From the NCBI RefSeq assembly GCF_014174495.1, contig NZ_JACJHR010000037.1, positions 19,097-83,096 on the forward strand: a stretch of 64,000 nucleotides of DNA, read 5' to 3'. Below the pieces are notes generated by a model, which was given only the letters and a program-made list of their open reading frames with translations, was not told the DNA's origin and did not search any database. A program made the translations under genes and the position numbers. Below, piece by piece: positions 51,793-58,998 of the stretch (its first letter is position 1; every line of letters starts with the position of its first letter). The DNA is from Amycolatopsis echigonensis. GTDB lineage: Bacteria; Actinomycetota; Actinomycetes; Mycobacteriales; Pseudonocardiaceae.

Positions 51793-52925
51793 CGCGGCAG
51801 TCCCAGGATGCGTTCGGACAGGATGTTGCGCTGGATCTCGTTGGTTCCGGAATAGATGCTGACCGCGCGCGCCTCCAGGTACTGGTAGCGCCAGTGCTCC
51901 CGGTGCTCGTGCGGCGCGGTGTCGAGCCCGAGGCGGGTGACGTCCTGCCACAGCTCGCTCCACATCACCTTGAGCACGCTCGCCGAACGCTGGAACGCCG
52001 CGTCCGCGTCCTCCTCGCGGTCGACGACCTTCGCCAGCTGCCACCGCAGCAGCTCGGCCCGGACGTCGAGATCGCGCAGCGCTCCGGCCAGTTCGGGCCG
52101 GTCGCCGACGGTGGCCAGCAGCAGGTCCAGATCGGAGCGGATCTCGACGTAGCGGGTCGCGGACTCGACGCCGCCCCGCTCGTCGGCGAGCACCCGCATG
52201 GCGATCTGCCAGCCCTCGCCGTCGTCCCCCACCCGGTCCTCGTCGGCGACGAAGACGTCGTCGAACCGCACCTCGGCGAAGTGCACCGCGCCGGAGATCT
52301 GCTTGATGTCGCTGATCGTGATCCCCGGCTGGGACATGTCCACGAGGAACATGCTCAGGTTGCGGTAGCGCCCCTCGTCCGGACGGGTCTGCGCGAGAAC
52401 GAGGCAGCGTTGCGCGTGCTGCGCGAAAGAAGTCCAGACCTTCTGCCCGGTGAGGAGGTAGCCGCCCTCGGCCCGCCGCGCCCGGGTCTGGATGTTGGCG
52501 AGGTCGGAACCTGCGCCGGGCTCCGAGAAGCCCTGGCACCACACCTCGTCGCCGCGCATCATCGGCGGCAGGTACTTCTCGCGCTGCGCCGGGGAGCCGC
52601 TCTTGATCAGCAGCGGAGCCACCAGCGTCTTGCCGACCCGGGTGAGCCCGTCGGGCGCCTGGACCTTGCCGGCCAGCACGTGGAAGACAACCTCTTCGGC
52701 CAGGCCGAAACCGCCGCCGCCGTGCTCGCGCGGGATCGACAGCCCGGAGTACCCGCCCTCCCACAGGATGCGGTCCCACTCCCGGCGCAGCGCGTCCGAC
52801 TCTTCGCCGGTGAGCTTTCCGCGGTTGTCCCGCCACTGCGCGGGCACCGCGGTCGCGAGCCAGTTCTCCGCCTCGGCCGCGAACGCCGCCAGGCTCTGCT
52901 CGCTCCGTGCCATCACGGTCGTCAC
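51789..52925 (-). CDS. Acyl-CoA dehydrogenase, first gene of the beta-oxidation operon
   Basis: A 378-residue acyl-CoA dehydrogenase: GFSEPGAGSDLANIQTRARR (FAD loop), WTSFAQ, and SIYSGTNEIQRNILSERILG, with YSGTNE replacing YEGTSE. An ADERGGVESATRY segment holds the glutamate used by FadE26-like enzymes (inference). GTG at 52925 is preceded by GGAGG; ATG at 52913 is the alternative. A perfect ACCAAACGTTTGGT palindrome lies 11 bp upstream of the GTG. It heads the operon dehydrogenase, short dehydrogenase, thiolase, FadB-like, and perhaps the hydrolase. Confidence 0.9.
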   Translation of the reverse strand: MTTVMARSEQSLAAFAAEAENWLATAVPAQWRDNRGKLTGEESDALRREWDRILWEGGYSGLSIPREHGGGGFGLAEEVVFHVLAGKVQAPDGLTRVGKTLVAPLLIKSGSPAQREKYLPPMMRGDEVWCQGFSEPGAGSDLANIQTRARRAEGGYLLTGQKVWTSFAQHAQRCLVLAQTRPDEGRYRNLSMFLVDMSQPGITISDIKQISGAVHFAEVRFDDVFVADEDRVGDDGEGWQIAMRVLADERGGVESATRYVEIRSDLDLLLATVGDRPELAGALRDLDVRAELLRWQLAKVVDREEDADAAFQRSASVLKVMWSELWQDVTRLGLDTAPHEHREHWRYQYLEARAVSIYSGTNEIQRNILSERILGLPR

Positions 52926-52935
52926 TTCATCCTCC

Positions 52936-52949
52936 ACCAAACGTTTGGT
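52936..52949. promoter_or_regulatory. Perfect 14-bp palindrome, likely TetR operator
   Basis: ACCAAACGTTTGGT is perfectly palindromic and lies directly upstream of the beta-oxidation operon. It is the best copy of a motif seen at 41705, 42281, 57246, 57401 and 61966. The CNAACGNNCGTTNG-like core resembles operators of TetR-type catabolic repressors such as PaaR. Confidence 0.7.
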
Positions 52950-53057
52950 TGGCAAATGCGGCCACGAATGTGCCCGGCTTTTTCGCCCGAACTGCGCGTC
53001 CTGGCGCGCGGCCGCAAGCGGCGAAACCCGCTCACCGCACGGGTTCGGCCCCGAACC

Positions 53058-53888
53058 TCACCCGGCGCTGCCGAACCGCTCGTCGAACGGGGCGTTGAAG
53101 GCTGCGATGGCCCCCTTCAAACCCAGCGACTTGATCGACTCCTGCACCTGCTTGACCTCGGGAGTCTGGTGCAGCAGGGCATCTGTCTCGGCCCCGGTGC
53201 GCGCATGGGTGAGCAGGCCCTGCTGCTCGACCATCCGGTTGACCGCTTCCTTCTTGAGCCGCAGCAGCGGCGCGGGCGTCCGGGCGAGCGAATGCGCCGT
53301 GCGCCGCACATACTCGTCGAGTTCGTCGGCGGGCACCGCCTCCGCTGCCCAGCCCCACTCCGCCGCGGTCCGGCCCGAAATGCGCCGGCCCGCGTCGAAC
53401 GACATCAGCTTGGCCCGCTGCGGACCGACGCGGTGCACCCACAACGGCGACAGATAGCCGCCGCCCAGCGGCAACGCGGGCGAGGTCATGATCTTCGCGT
53501 CCTCGGCCGCGATCGTGATGTCGCACAGCGACGCCAGCTGCGCCCCGCCAGCGACGCAATGGCCGTGCACCTGGGCGATCACCGGTTGCGGGTGCCGCCA
53601 GATCCGGGTGAACAGTTCGATGTTGCCGAGCAGGCGGTCGCGGTCCTGCACCGGAGTCCGCTCCGCGGCGTAACCCACTTCGGAAGAATCCGGCGCGATG
53701 TCGTAGCCAGCGCAGAACGAGCGGCCCGCGCCCCGGATGACGACCACTGCGTCATCGGCGCGAGCACTCTCGTCCAGAGCATCGCCGAGTTCGGCGAGCA
53801 GTTCGTCGGACAGCGCGTTGAGCCGGTCCGGGCGGTTCAAGGTCAGCCAGGCGACCGGCCCGTCCCGCTCCACGAGAACGGTCGGCAT
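53058..53888 (-). CDS. Enoyl-CoA hydratase/isomerase family protein (no hydratase glutamates)
   Basis: A 276-residue crotonase-fold protein: FCAGYDI (oxyanion hole) and GHCVAGGAQLASLCDITIAA. The first hydratase glutamate is Gln in GGAQL, and the second is lost in MTSPALPLGGGYLSPLW, so water addition by the normal mechanism is unlikely. A decarboxylase, hydrolase or isomerase role is possible, which is of interest because the gene is coupled (TGATG) to a carboxyltransferase gene. It is the last gene of the BCCP-carboxylase-carboxyltransferase operon. Confidence 0.85.
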   Translation of the reverse strand: MPTVLVERDGPVAWLTLNRPDRLNALSDELLAELGDALDESARADDAVVVIRGAGRSFCAGYDIAPDSSEVGYAAERTPVQDRDRLLGNIELFTRIWRHPQPVIAQVHGHCVAGGAQLASLCDITIAAEDAKIMTSPALPLGGGYLSPLWVHRVGPQRAKLMSFDAGRRISGRTAAEWGWAAEAVPADELDEYVRRTAHSLARTPAPLLRLKKEAVNRMVEQQGLLTHARTGAETDALLHQTPEVKQVQESIKSLGLKGAIAAFNAPFDERFGSAG

Positions 53889-55351
53889 CAGCTTTCCTTC
53901 CGCAGCTTCAGGCTGAAGTCCGGAGTGGACACCGAGAAAGACCGGCTGTGCCCCGGATCCGCGATGAGGTCGGTGATCGCCTCGACGATGCTGTTGGCGC
54001 TGCGGCGCGGATCGGTGCGCACCGGGCCCTTGGCGATCGTCTGGTCGACCTCCTCGTCCGAGAACATGAACCGCAGCAGCAATTCCTCGTCGGAAATTCC
54101 GCGCGGGAAGCGCTTCCGGATCTCGGTCAGCGACGGATCCGGCCGTTCCCAGCTCTCCAGCTGCCGGGCCCGCGGACTGCTCAGGATGCGGTCGAGCACG
54201 CCCGGCGCGATCGGCGCGGGCAGCGGGCCGTAGTGCCCGAGCGCGTAGTGGACGACCTCGTCCGGCACCATTTCGTACGGCTTGCCGGTGACGATGTTCA
54301 GCACCGCCTGGATGCCGACGAACTGGGAGAACGGAGTGGCCATGATCGGCGAGCCCAGATCGACGCGGACCTGCGGGATCGCCTCGAGGACCTCGGGGAG
54401 GCGATGGCCCATGCCGTGGCGTTCGAGCTGGTTGATCAGCGTCCCGGTCATCCCGCCGGGGAGCTGGTGGTCGTAGATGCGCGGGTCGTACTCGGCCGGA
54501 ACGCCGATCGGGTGGCCGCCCAACCGGGCGGCGCGCTCGAAAGCCTCCGCGACCGGCGCGAAGGTCGACGTGTCGAGGCCGTGCGTGTGCCCGAGGTGCT
54601 CGACGATGACGCTCATCATCTCGGTCGACGGCAGCGACGGGCCGTTCGCCAGCGGACGGGACGCGGTGTGCAGGCGGGTGAATCCGCTTTCCATGGCGAC
54701 GATGTAGTTGTGCTGCGCCAGCCCGGTGGTGTTGTGTGCGTGCATCTCCAGCGGGATGTCCCCCGTCGCCGCGCGGATCGCCGGCAGCAGCGTCTTCGCG
54801 CGTTCGGGCTTCAGCACGCCCGCCGCGTCCTCGAGGTAGACCGACTCGACCCCCGGCCAGGACGCCATCTGCCCAGCCCGCTCGGCGAAGAACGCGTCGT
54901 CGTGGACGTCGGTCAAGCCATACATCACCGCCGGCACCGGCTGCCCGCCGGCCTTCGCGACGACGTCGGCCATGTGCCGCATGATGTCCATGTCGTAAAG
55001 GCAGTCGTAGAGCCAGAAACTGGTCGAGCCGTGCTTGATCAGCGTGGCGATCCACAGGTCGAGGATCGCCTGCGGCGTCGGCGCGAAGCCGACGCAGCTG
55101 ATCGTGCGCAGCCCCGAGCGCAGCTCGTTCCCGCCCAGTCCGGCCACGAGGAAGTCCAGCGTGCCCCACGGGTCGTCGTGGTACTCGCGGAGCAGCACGG
55201 TGAACATGCCCGCGCCGGTGAGGTCGATCGTGCGGTACCCGCCGCGCTTGAGGTACGGCAACGCCGGAGCGGCTTCGAACGCGCGCATCCGCATGCCCCA
55301 CAGGCTCTGCTGCCCGTCGCGGACGCTCTGCTCGACGAAGTCGATGTGCAT
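53888..55351 (-). CDS. Pyruvate carboxylase/5S-type carboxyltransferase subunit with atypical metal site
   Basis: A 487-residue carboxyltransferase of the pyruvate carboxylase/oxaloacetate decarboxylase alpha/transcarboxylase 5S family. SVRDGQQSLWGMRMR (9-23) gives metal ligand Asp12; MHAHNTTG (203-210) gives His204 and His206. The carboxylated metal-ligand lysine of the family lies in a KDMAG motif 30 residues before the first His; here the motif is LEDAAG with Glu174. The family's A-H-Q-S block reads G-Q-Q-S. There is no biotin domain or sodium-pump part on the chain. With adjacent BCCP and biotin carboxylase genes it forms a three-subunit carboxylase. The changes suggest an acceptor other than pyruvate (inference). 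Confidence 0.85.
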   Translation of the reverse strand: MHIDFVEQSVRDGQQSLWGMRMRAFEAAPALPYLKRGGYRTIDLTGAGMFTVLLREYHDDPWGTLDFLVAGLGGNELRSGLRTISCVGFAPTPQAILDLWIATLIKHGSTSFWLYDCLYDMDIMRHMADVVAKAGGQPVPAVMYGLTDVHDDAFFAERAGQMASWPGVESVYLEDAAGVLKPERAKTLLPAIRAATGDIPLEMHAHNTTGLAQHNYIVAMESGFTRLHTASRPLANGPSLPSTEMMSVIVEHLGHTHGLDTSTFAPVAEAFERAARLGGHPIGVPAEYDPRIYDHQLPGGMTGTLINQLERHGMGHRLPEVLEAIPQVRVDLGSPIMATPFSQFVGIQAVLNIVTGKPYEMVPDEVVHYALGHYGPLPAPIAPGVLDRILSSPRARQLESWERPDPSLTEIRKRFPRGISDEELLLRFMFSDEEVDQTIAKGPVRTDPRRSANSIVEAITDLIADPGHSRSFSVSTPDFSLKLRKES

Positions 55352-55359
55352 CGGGTCTC

Positions 55360-56718
55360 CTACTGAGTCAGCCAGGCGGGCAGGAAGTGTTCTTCGAGCC
55401 AGCGAGTGGTCACCGGGCCTTCGGCGAACGCGGGATCGGCGAGGATGGCGCGGTGGACGTCCACGGTGGTGGAAATCCCTTCCGCTCCGGTGCGGTCGAG
55501 CACGCGGCGCATCAACGCCACCGCCGCGGGCCGGTCGGCCGCGTGCACGATCACCTTCGCCACCAGCGAGTCGTACCAAGGCGCCACGACCGCACCGTCG
55601 TGCGCGTAGGTGTCGACCCGGACCCCGGCGCCCTGCGGGACCGTCCACTTCTCGATCCGCCCCGGAGTGGGGAGGAAGTCCGCGCGGGGGTTCTCGGCGT
55701 TGATGCGGCACTCGATCGCGTGGCCGTCGAGCCGCACGTCTTCCTGCCGGAACGACAAGGGTTTCCCCTGGGCGATCCGGAGCTGCTCCCGCACGATGTC
55801 GATCCCCGTGATCATCTCGGTGATCGGATGCTCCACCTGGACGCGTGCGTTGACCTCGAGGAAGACGAACCGGTGAGTCTTGACGTCCACCAGGAACTCC
55901 ACGGTGCCCGCGCCGACGTAGCCGAGAGCCCGGCACAGTTCGACCGCCGAGGTGCGGATCTTCTCGGCGAGTTCCTCCGGCAGGCCCGCCCCGGGCGCCT
56001 CTTCGATGATTTTCTGGTAGCGGCGCTGGGTCGAGCAGTCCCGCTCGCCCAGATGACAGACCGTGCCGTGCGTGTCGGCGAGGATCTGCACCTCGACGTG
56101 GCGCGCCTGCTCGATGTACGGCTCGAGGTATACGGTGCCGTCCCCGAAGGCGCGCTCGGCTTCGGTGGACGACCGCGAGAAGCCGGCTCGCAGGTCTTCC
56201 TCGCCGCGCACGATCGTCATGCCGCGGCCCCCGCCCCCGGCAGATGCCTTGAGCAGCAACGGAAAATTGTCCAGCTTCTCCGCGGCCCGCACCGCGTCCT
56301 CGACGTCGACCAGCCCCGGCGTGCCCTTCCCGGTGGGAATGCCTGCCTGCTCGGCGACCTCCCGGGCGCCGAGCTTGGAACCCGCCCGGCGCATGATGTC
56401 CGCGGGCGGCCCCACGTAAGCGATTTTGTTCTCTTCGCAGGCGTCGACCAGTTCCGGGCGCTCGGACAGAAAGCCGTATCCAGGATGCAGAGCATCGCAT
56501 TCGGCGTGCAGCGCGGCCGCGACCACGCGATCGACCGACAAGTAGCTCTCCGACGCCGAGGCGGGCCCGATCACCACCACCCGGTCGGCCAGCCTGGCCG
56601 CGAGCGAGTCAGTGTCGGCCGCCGAGACGGCGAGCACGCTTTCGATGCCTTCGTCGAAGCAAGCTCGCACGATCCGGACGGCGATCTCGCCGCGATTGGC
56701 GATGAGCAGTCGGCGCAT
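55360..56718 (-). CDS. Biotin carboxylase subunit
   Basis: A 452-residue biotin carboxylase (AccC/PycA type). It starts MRRLLIANRGEIAVRIVRAC and includes HPGYGFLSE, the ATP-grasp glycine loop KASAGGGGRGM, QRRYQKIIEEAPG and FLEVNARVQVEHPITE with the carboxylation glutamate. The length matches the stand-alone subunit. It carboxylates biotin on the BCCP encoded one base upstream (TGA then A then ATG) for the carboxyltransferase encoded 8 nt downstream. Confidence 0.95.
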   Translation of the reverse strand: MRRLLIANRGEIAVRIVRACFDEGIESVLAVSAADTDSLAARLADRVVVIGPASASESYLSVDRVVAAALHAECDALHPGYGFLSERPELVDACEENKIAYVGPPADIMRRAGSKLGAREVAEQAGIPTGKGTPGLVDVEDAVRAAEKLDNFPLLLKASAGGGGRGMTIVRGEEDLRAGFSRSSTEAERAFGDGTVYLEPYIEQARHVEVQILADTHGTVCHLGERDCSTQRRYQKIIEEAPGAGLPEELAEKIRTSAVELCRALGYVGAGTVEFLVDVKTHRFVFLEVNARVQVEHPITEMITGIDIVREQLRIAQGKPLSFRQEDVRLDGHAIECRINAENPRADFLPTPGRIEKWTVPQGAGVRVDTYAHDGAVVAPWYDSLVAKVIVHAADRPAAVALMRRVLDRTGAEGISTTVDVHRAILADPAFAEGPVTTRWLEEHFLPAWLTQ

Positions 56719-56719
56719 T

Positions 56720-57226
56720 TCAGTTCTCCGGGCGAATGGTGACGAGCGGCGTGCCGTACTCGACCGCACCCGCGTTTTCCACGTGCACCGCCGTCACCGT
56801 GCCCGCCACGTCGGCAGTCACGTTGCTCATCAGCTTCATCACTTCCACGATGCCGATCGTGTCGCCCGCCGCCACCTTCGAACCCACTTCCACGAACGGC
56901 GGCGCTCCCGGCTCCGGCGCACGCCAGAACACGCCCACGCTCGGCGCCGTGATGACATGGCCTCCCTCAGCGGGAACCTCGGGCTCGGACACCGGAGCAG
57001 GAGCCGCCTGAGGCGCGGCCAGCGCGGCCGGAGGCGGCGGCACGGGAGCCGCGGCCGGGGCCGGCGGAGGAGCCGGCACGGCCGCGGGCGCGGCGGGGGC
57101 ACCCAGGCTCGCTCCGTTGCGGGCGACCGCGACGCGAACGTCGCCGACGACGACTTCGGCCTCGTCCCACTCGGAGTCCTGCAGCGTCGCGACGATGATC
57201 TTGATGTCCGCAGGAGAGAGCGTCAT
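56720..57226 (-). CDS. Biotin carboxyl carrier protein
   Basis: A 168-residue BCCP. An N-terminal helical part (1-40) is followed by a long Ala/Pro linker (42-85) and the biotinyl domain (90-166), with Lys131 in EVMKLM as the biotinylation site. The domain order is that of the acetyl-CoA carboxylase AccB type, although here it serves a pyruvate-carboxylase-like transferase. First gene of the four-gene operon. An ACCAAAC/CGATCGGTT-like operator lies 20 bp upstream. Confidence 0.93.
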   Translation of the reverse strand: MTLSPADIKIIVATLQDSEWDEAEVVVGDVRVAVARNGASLGAPAAPAAVPAPPPAPAAAPVPPPPAALAAPQAAPAPVSEPEVPAEGGHVITAPSVGVFWRAPEPGAPPFVEVGSKVAAGDTIGIVEVMKLMSNVTADVAGTVTAVHVENAGAVEYGTPLVTIRPEN

Positions 57227-57245
57227 TGTTCCGTCCTTCTCGAAT

Positions 57246-57265
57246 CAAACGATCGGTTGGTTGAT
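57246..57265. promoter_or_regulatory. TetR-type operator before the biotin carboxylase operon
   Basis: AAACGATCGGTT (57247-57258) is a near palindrome 20 bp upstream of the BCCP start. Its right part, CGGTTGGTTGAT (57254-57265), is repeated exactly at 61976-61987 between the PEP-synthase-like gene and the crotonase gene. It belongs to the ACCAAACGTTTGGT motif set. Confidence 0.55.
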
Positions 57266-57400
57266 AGTACGATCCAAGACCGCCCCACCGCAAGGCGCCC
57301 AAGCCGGAACAGCCGCCTGAGGCCGAGCTGGCAGCAGGTGGGAGCCACGATTTCCCGCCGCCCGCCAGCCCGCTCGAACGAGCCTCGTGCCCTCGAGGCT

Positions 57401-57414
57401 ACCAAACACTTGGT
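57401..57414. promoter_or_regulatory. Operator-like palindrome upstream of the TetR gene
   Basis: ACCAAACACTTGGT has perfect ACCAA/TTGGT arms. It lies in the 364-bp gap between the divergent BCCP and leader/TetR genes, which otherwise shows no coding potential. It is far (190 bp) from the putative leader start, so it may work by looping with the site at 57246. Confidence 0.45.
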
Positions 57415-57590
57415 TGACTCAGCAGCGCCGACGCGGCCTCAGGCGGGCCCGAGACCCGCTCGGCGGCCCCCTCATCCGCCCCGGAATTTCCGGAAGGCAC
57501 CCGCCGACGCGCGGCGAACTCGCGACGAGCGCCCGGCGATGGGACGCGGATCTGCCAGCGAACCAACCTGCCGGCTGTTAGATTCAGCGG

Positions 57591-57635
57591 GTGACGCAAG
57601 CCCAGCACCCTTCGCGCCCGGCGGCCCGCTCGTGA
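57591..57635 (+). CDS. Possible 14-codon leader peptide coupled to TetR
   Basis: GTG at 57591 opens a 14-codon frame (VTQAQHPSRPAARS) whose TGA overlaps the TetR GTG as GTGA. TTAGATT, a -10-like word, ends 6 bp before the GTG, so the mRNA may be leaderless and begin at this codon. The TetR start has no ribosome site of its own, so it could depend on translation of this leader. The evidence is only layout; the peptide has no recognisable motif. Confidence 0.3.
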   Translation: MTQAQHPSRPAARS

Positions 57636-58228
57636 CCCGCCGCCGCAACCGTGACGACGAGGTGCTCACCGTCGCGATGAAAGTCTTTTACGAGAGGGGA
57701 TATCTCGCGGCCTCGCTCCAGGACGTCGCCGACGCCGTGGGAATCAAGAAGGGCAGCCTGTACTACTACATGTCCTCCAAGGAGGAAATGCTCTTCCGCA
57801 TCTTCCAGCAGGCCCACGACGAGTCCACCGCGATCATGGCCGAGGTCGACGCCCTCGGGCTGCCGGTTCAGGAGAAGCTGCGGGAGTACGTGCGCAGGCT
57901 GATCGTCTGGTACCTCGCCAACCGGGAACGGGCGAACCTCTACTTCACCGAATGGCATCATCTGACCGGCGAGTACGCGGAGACCGTGCGCCAGCATCGG
58001 CGCTTTTTCGAAAGCTACGTGCGCAAGATGATCGTAACCGCGCACGAACTCGGTCTTACCAAGCCCGGCATGGACCTGAAGGTCGTCTCGTTCTTCGTGC
58101 TCTCGGCGGTCACCAGCGTCCCGACCTGGTACCGCCCTGGCGGATCGTGGTCCCCGCACACGGTCGCCGAGCAGACCGCGGACCTCGCCTGCACGGCCGT
58201 CTTCGGCGAGATCGCCGCGGCCCCCTGA
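57632..58228 (+). CDS. TetR-family transcriptional regulator
   Basis: A 198-residue TetR protein: the HTH spans about 8-55 (DDEVLTVAMKVFYERGYLAA, SLQDVADAVGIKKGSLYYYM, SSKEEMLFRIF). The ligand domain contains NLYFTEWHHLTGEY, with aromatic and histidine residues. The GTG start overlaps the leader stop. KstR2/FadR-style actinobacterial acyl-CoA regulators have a similar organisation. Because it lies at the centre of six ACCAAAC-like operators it is the best candidate for their repressor, released by an acyl-CoA (inference). Confidence 0.92.
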   Translation: MTRRRNRDDEVLTVAMKVFYERGYLAASLQDVADAVGIKKGSLYYYMSSKEEMLFRIFQQAHDESTAIMAEVDALGLPVQEKLREYVRRLIVWYLANRERANLYFTEWHHLTGEYAETVRQHRRFFESYVRKMIVTAHELGLTKPGMDLKVVSFFVLSAVTSVPTWYRPGGSWSPHTVAEQTADLACTAVFGEIAAAP

Positions 58229-58269
58229 GGGCGTGCCGGGCCGCCGATCGACGACCCGGCACGTGCGGC

Positions 58270-58998
58270 TCAGCCGACCAGCCGGTCCGTCAAGGCACCG
58301 ACCGCGGTCGTGGACATCCCGTGTTCGGTCAGCCACTGTGCTGCCCCGCCGCGGCCGCGCAGCTTGGCCAGGAACGCGGACATGGTCGGCGCGTCCGAGC
58401 GGTACATCTCCTCCGGCAAGCGCGCCGTGTTGGCGGCGTAGGTCGGGCTAGCCCGCAACGCGGCCATGATCTGCTTCATCGCCGCGGTCGTACGCGCGAA
58501 ATCAGCGACGATGTCCTCCTCGCGCACGCCCACCGCCTCGAGGATCATGGCGATGACCACACCCGTCCGGTCCTTCCCCGCCCGGCAATGCACCACCACC
58601 GCGCCCTCCGCCCCGGACGCGACGGTCTCCACCGCTCCGACCACACTCGGCGCGTAGTCGTCGAGGTACTCCAGATAGCGCGCAGCGAGACGCTCGCCGG
58701 TGGGCGCCGCCTCGATCGCGGTACCCGGACCGCCGGCGATCGGGAAGTGGTGCACCCGAGCGGCGGGCGAGAAGCCGGCATGCCAGCCCTCCGCGTCCAA
58801 TTCGCGCCGGGACCGCAGATCGATCACGTCGGCGACCCTGTATTCGGCGGTCAGCAACCGCACGTCCGCGTCGTCGGCCAGGTGCGGGTTGTCCGAGCGG
58901 TACAGCACACCTCGGCGGATCTCCCGGCCGTCCCCGGTCCGGAGTCCGCCGAGATCGCGGAAGTTGACCAGCGACCGCACCGCTTGAGCGTCAGTCAT
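58270..58998 (-). CDS. Tyrosine/dual-specificity-type phosphatase
   Basis: A 242-residue phosphatase of the PtpB/Y_phosphatase3 group. NFRDLGG (12-18) marks the family, and HCRAGKDRTG (137-146) is the P-loop with Cys138 and the phosphate-binding Arg144. The Lys and Asp inside the loop are typical of lipid- and tyrosine-active members such as mycobacterial PtpB. Its ATG overlaps the stop of the PEP-synthase-like gene by 8 nt (ATGACTGA). Coupling with a phosphotransferase-type gene suggests it may remove a phosphate added by that enzyme (inference). Confidence 0.88.
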   Translation of the reverse strand: MTDAQAVRSLVNFRDLGGLRTGDGREIRRGVLYRSDNPHLADDADVRLLTAEYRVADVIDLRSRRELDAEGWHAGFSPAARVHHFPIAGGPGTAIEAAPTGERLAARYLEYLDDYAPSVVGAVETVASGAEGAVVVHCRAGKDRTGVVIAMILEAVGVREEDIVADFARTTAAMKQIMAALRASPTYAANTARLPEEMYRSDAPTMSAFLAKLRGRGGAAQWLTEHGMSTTAVGALTDRLVG

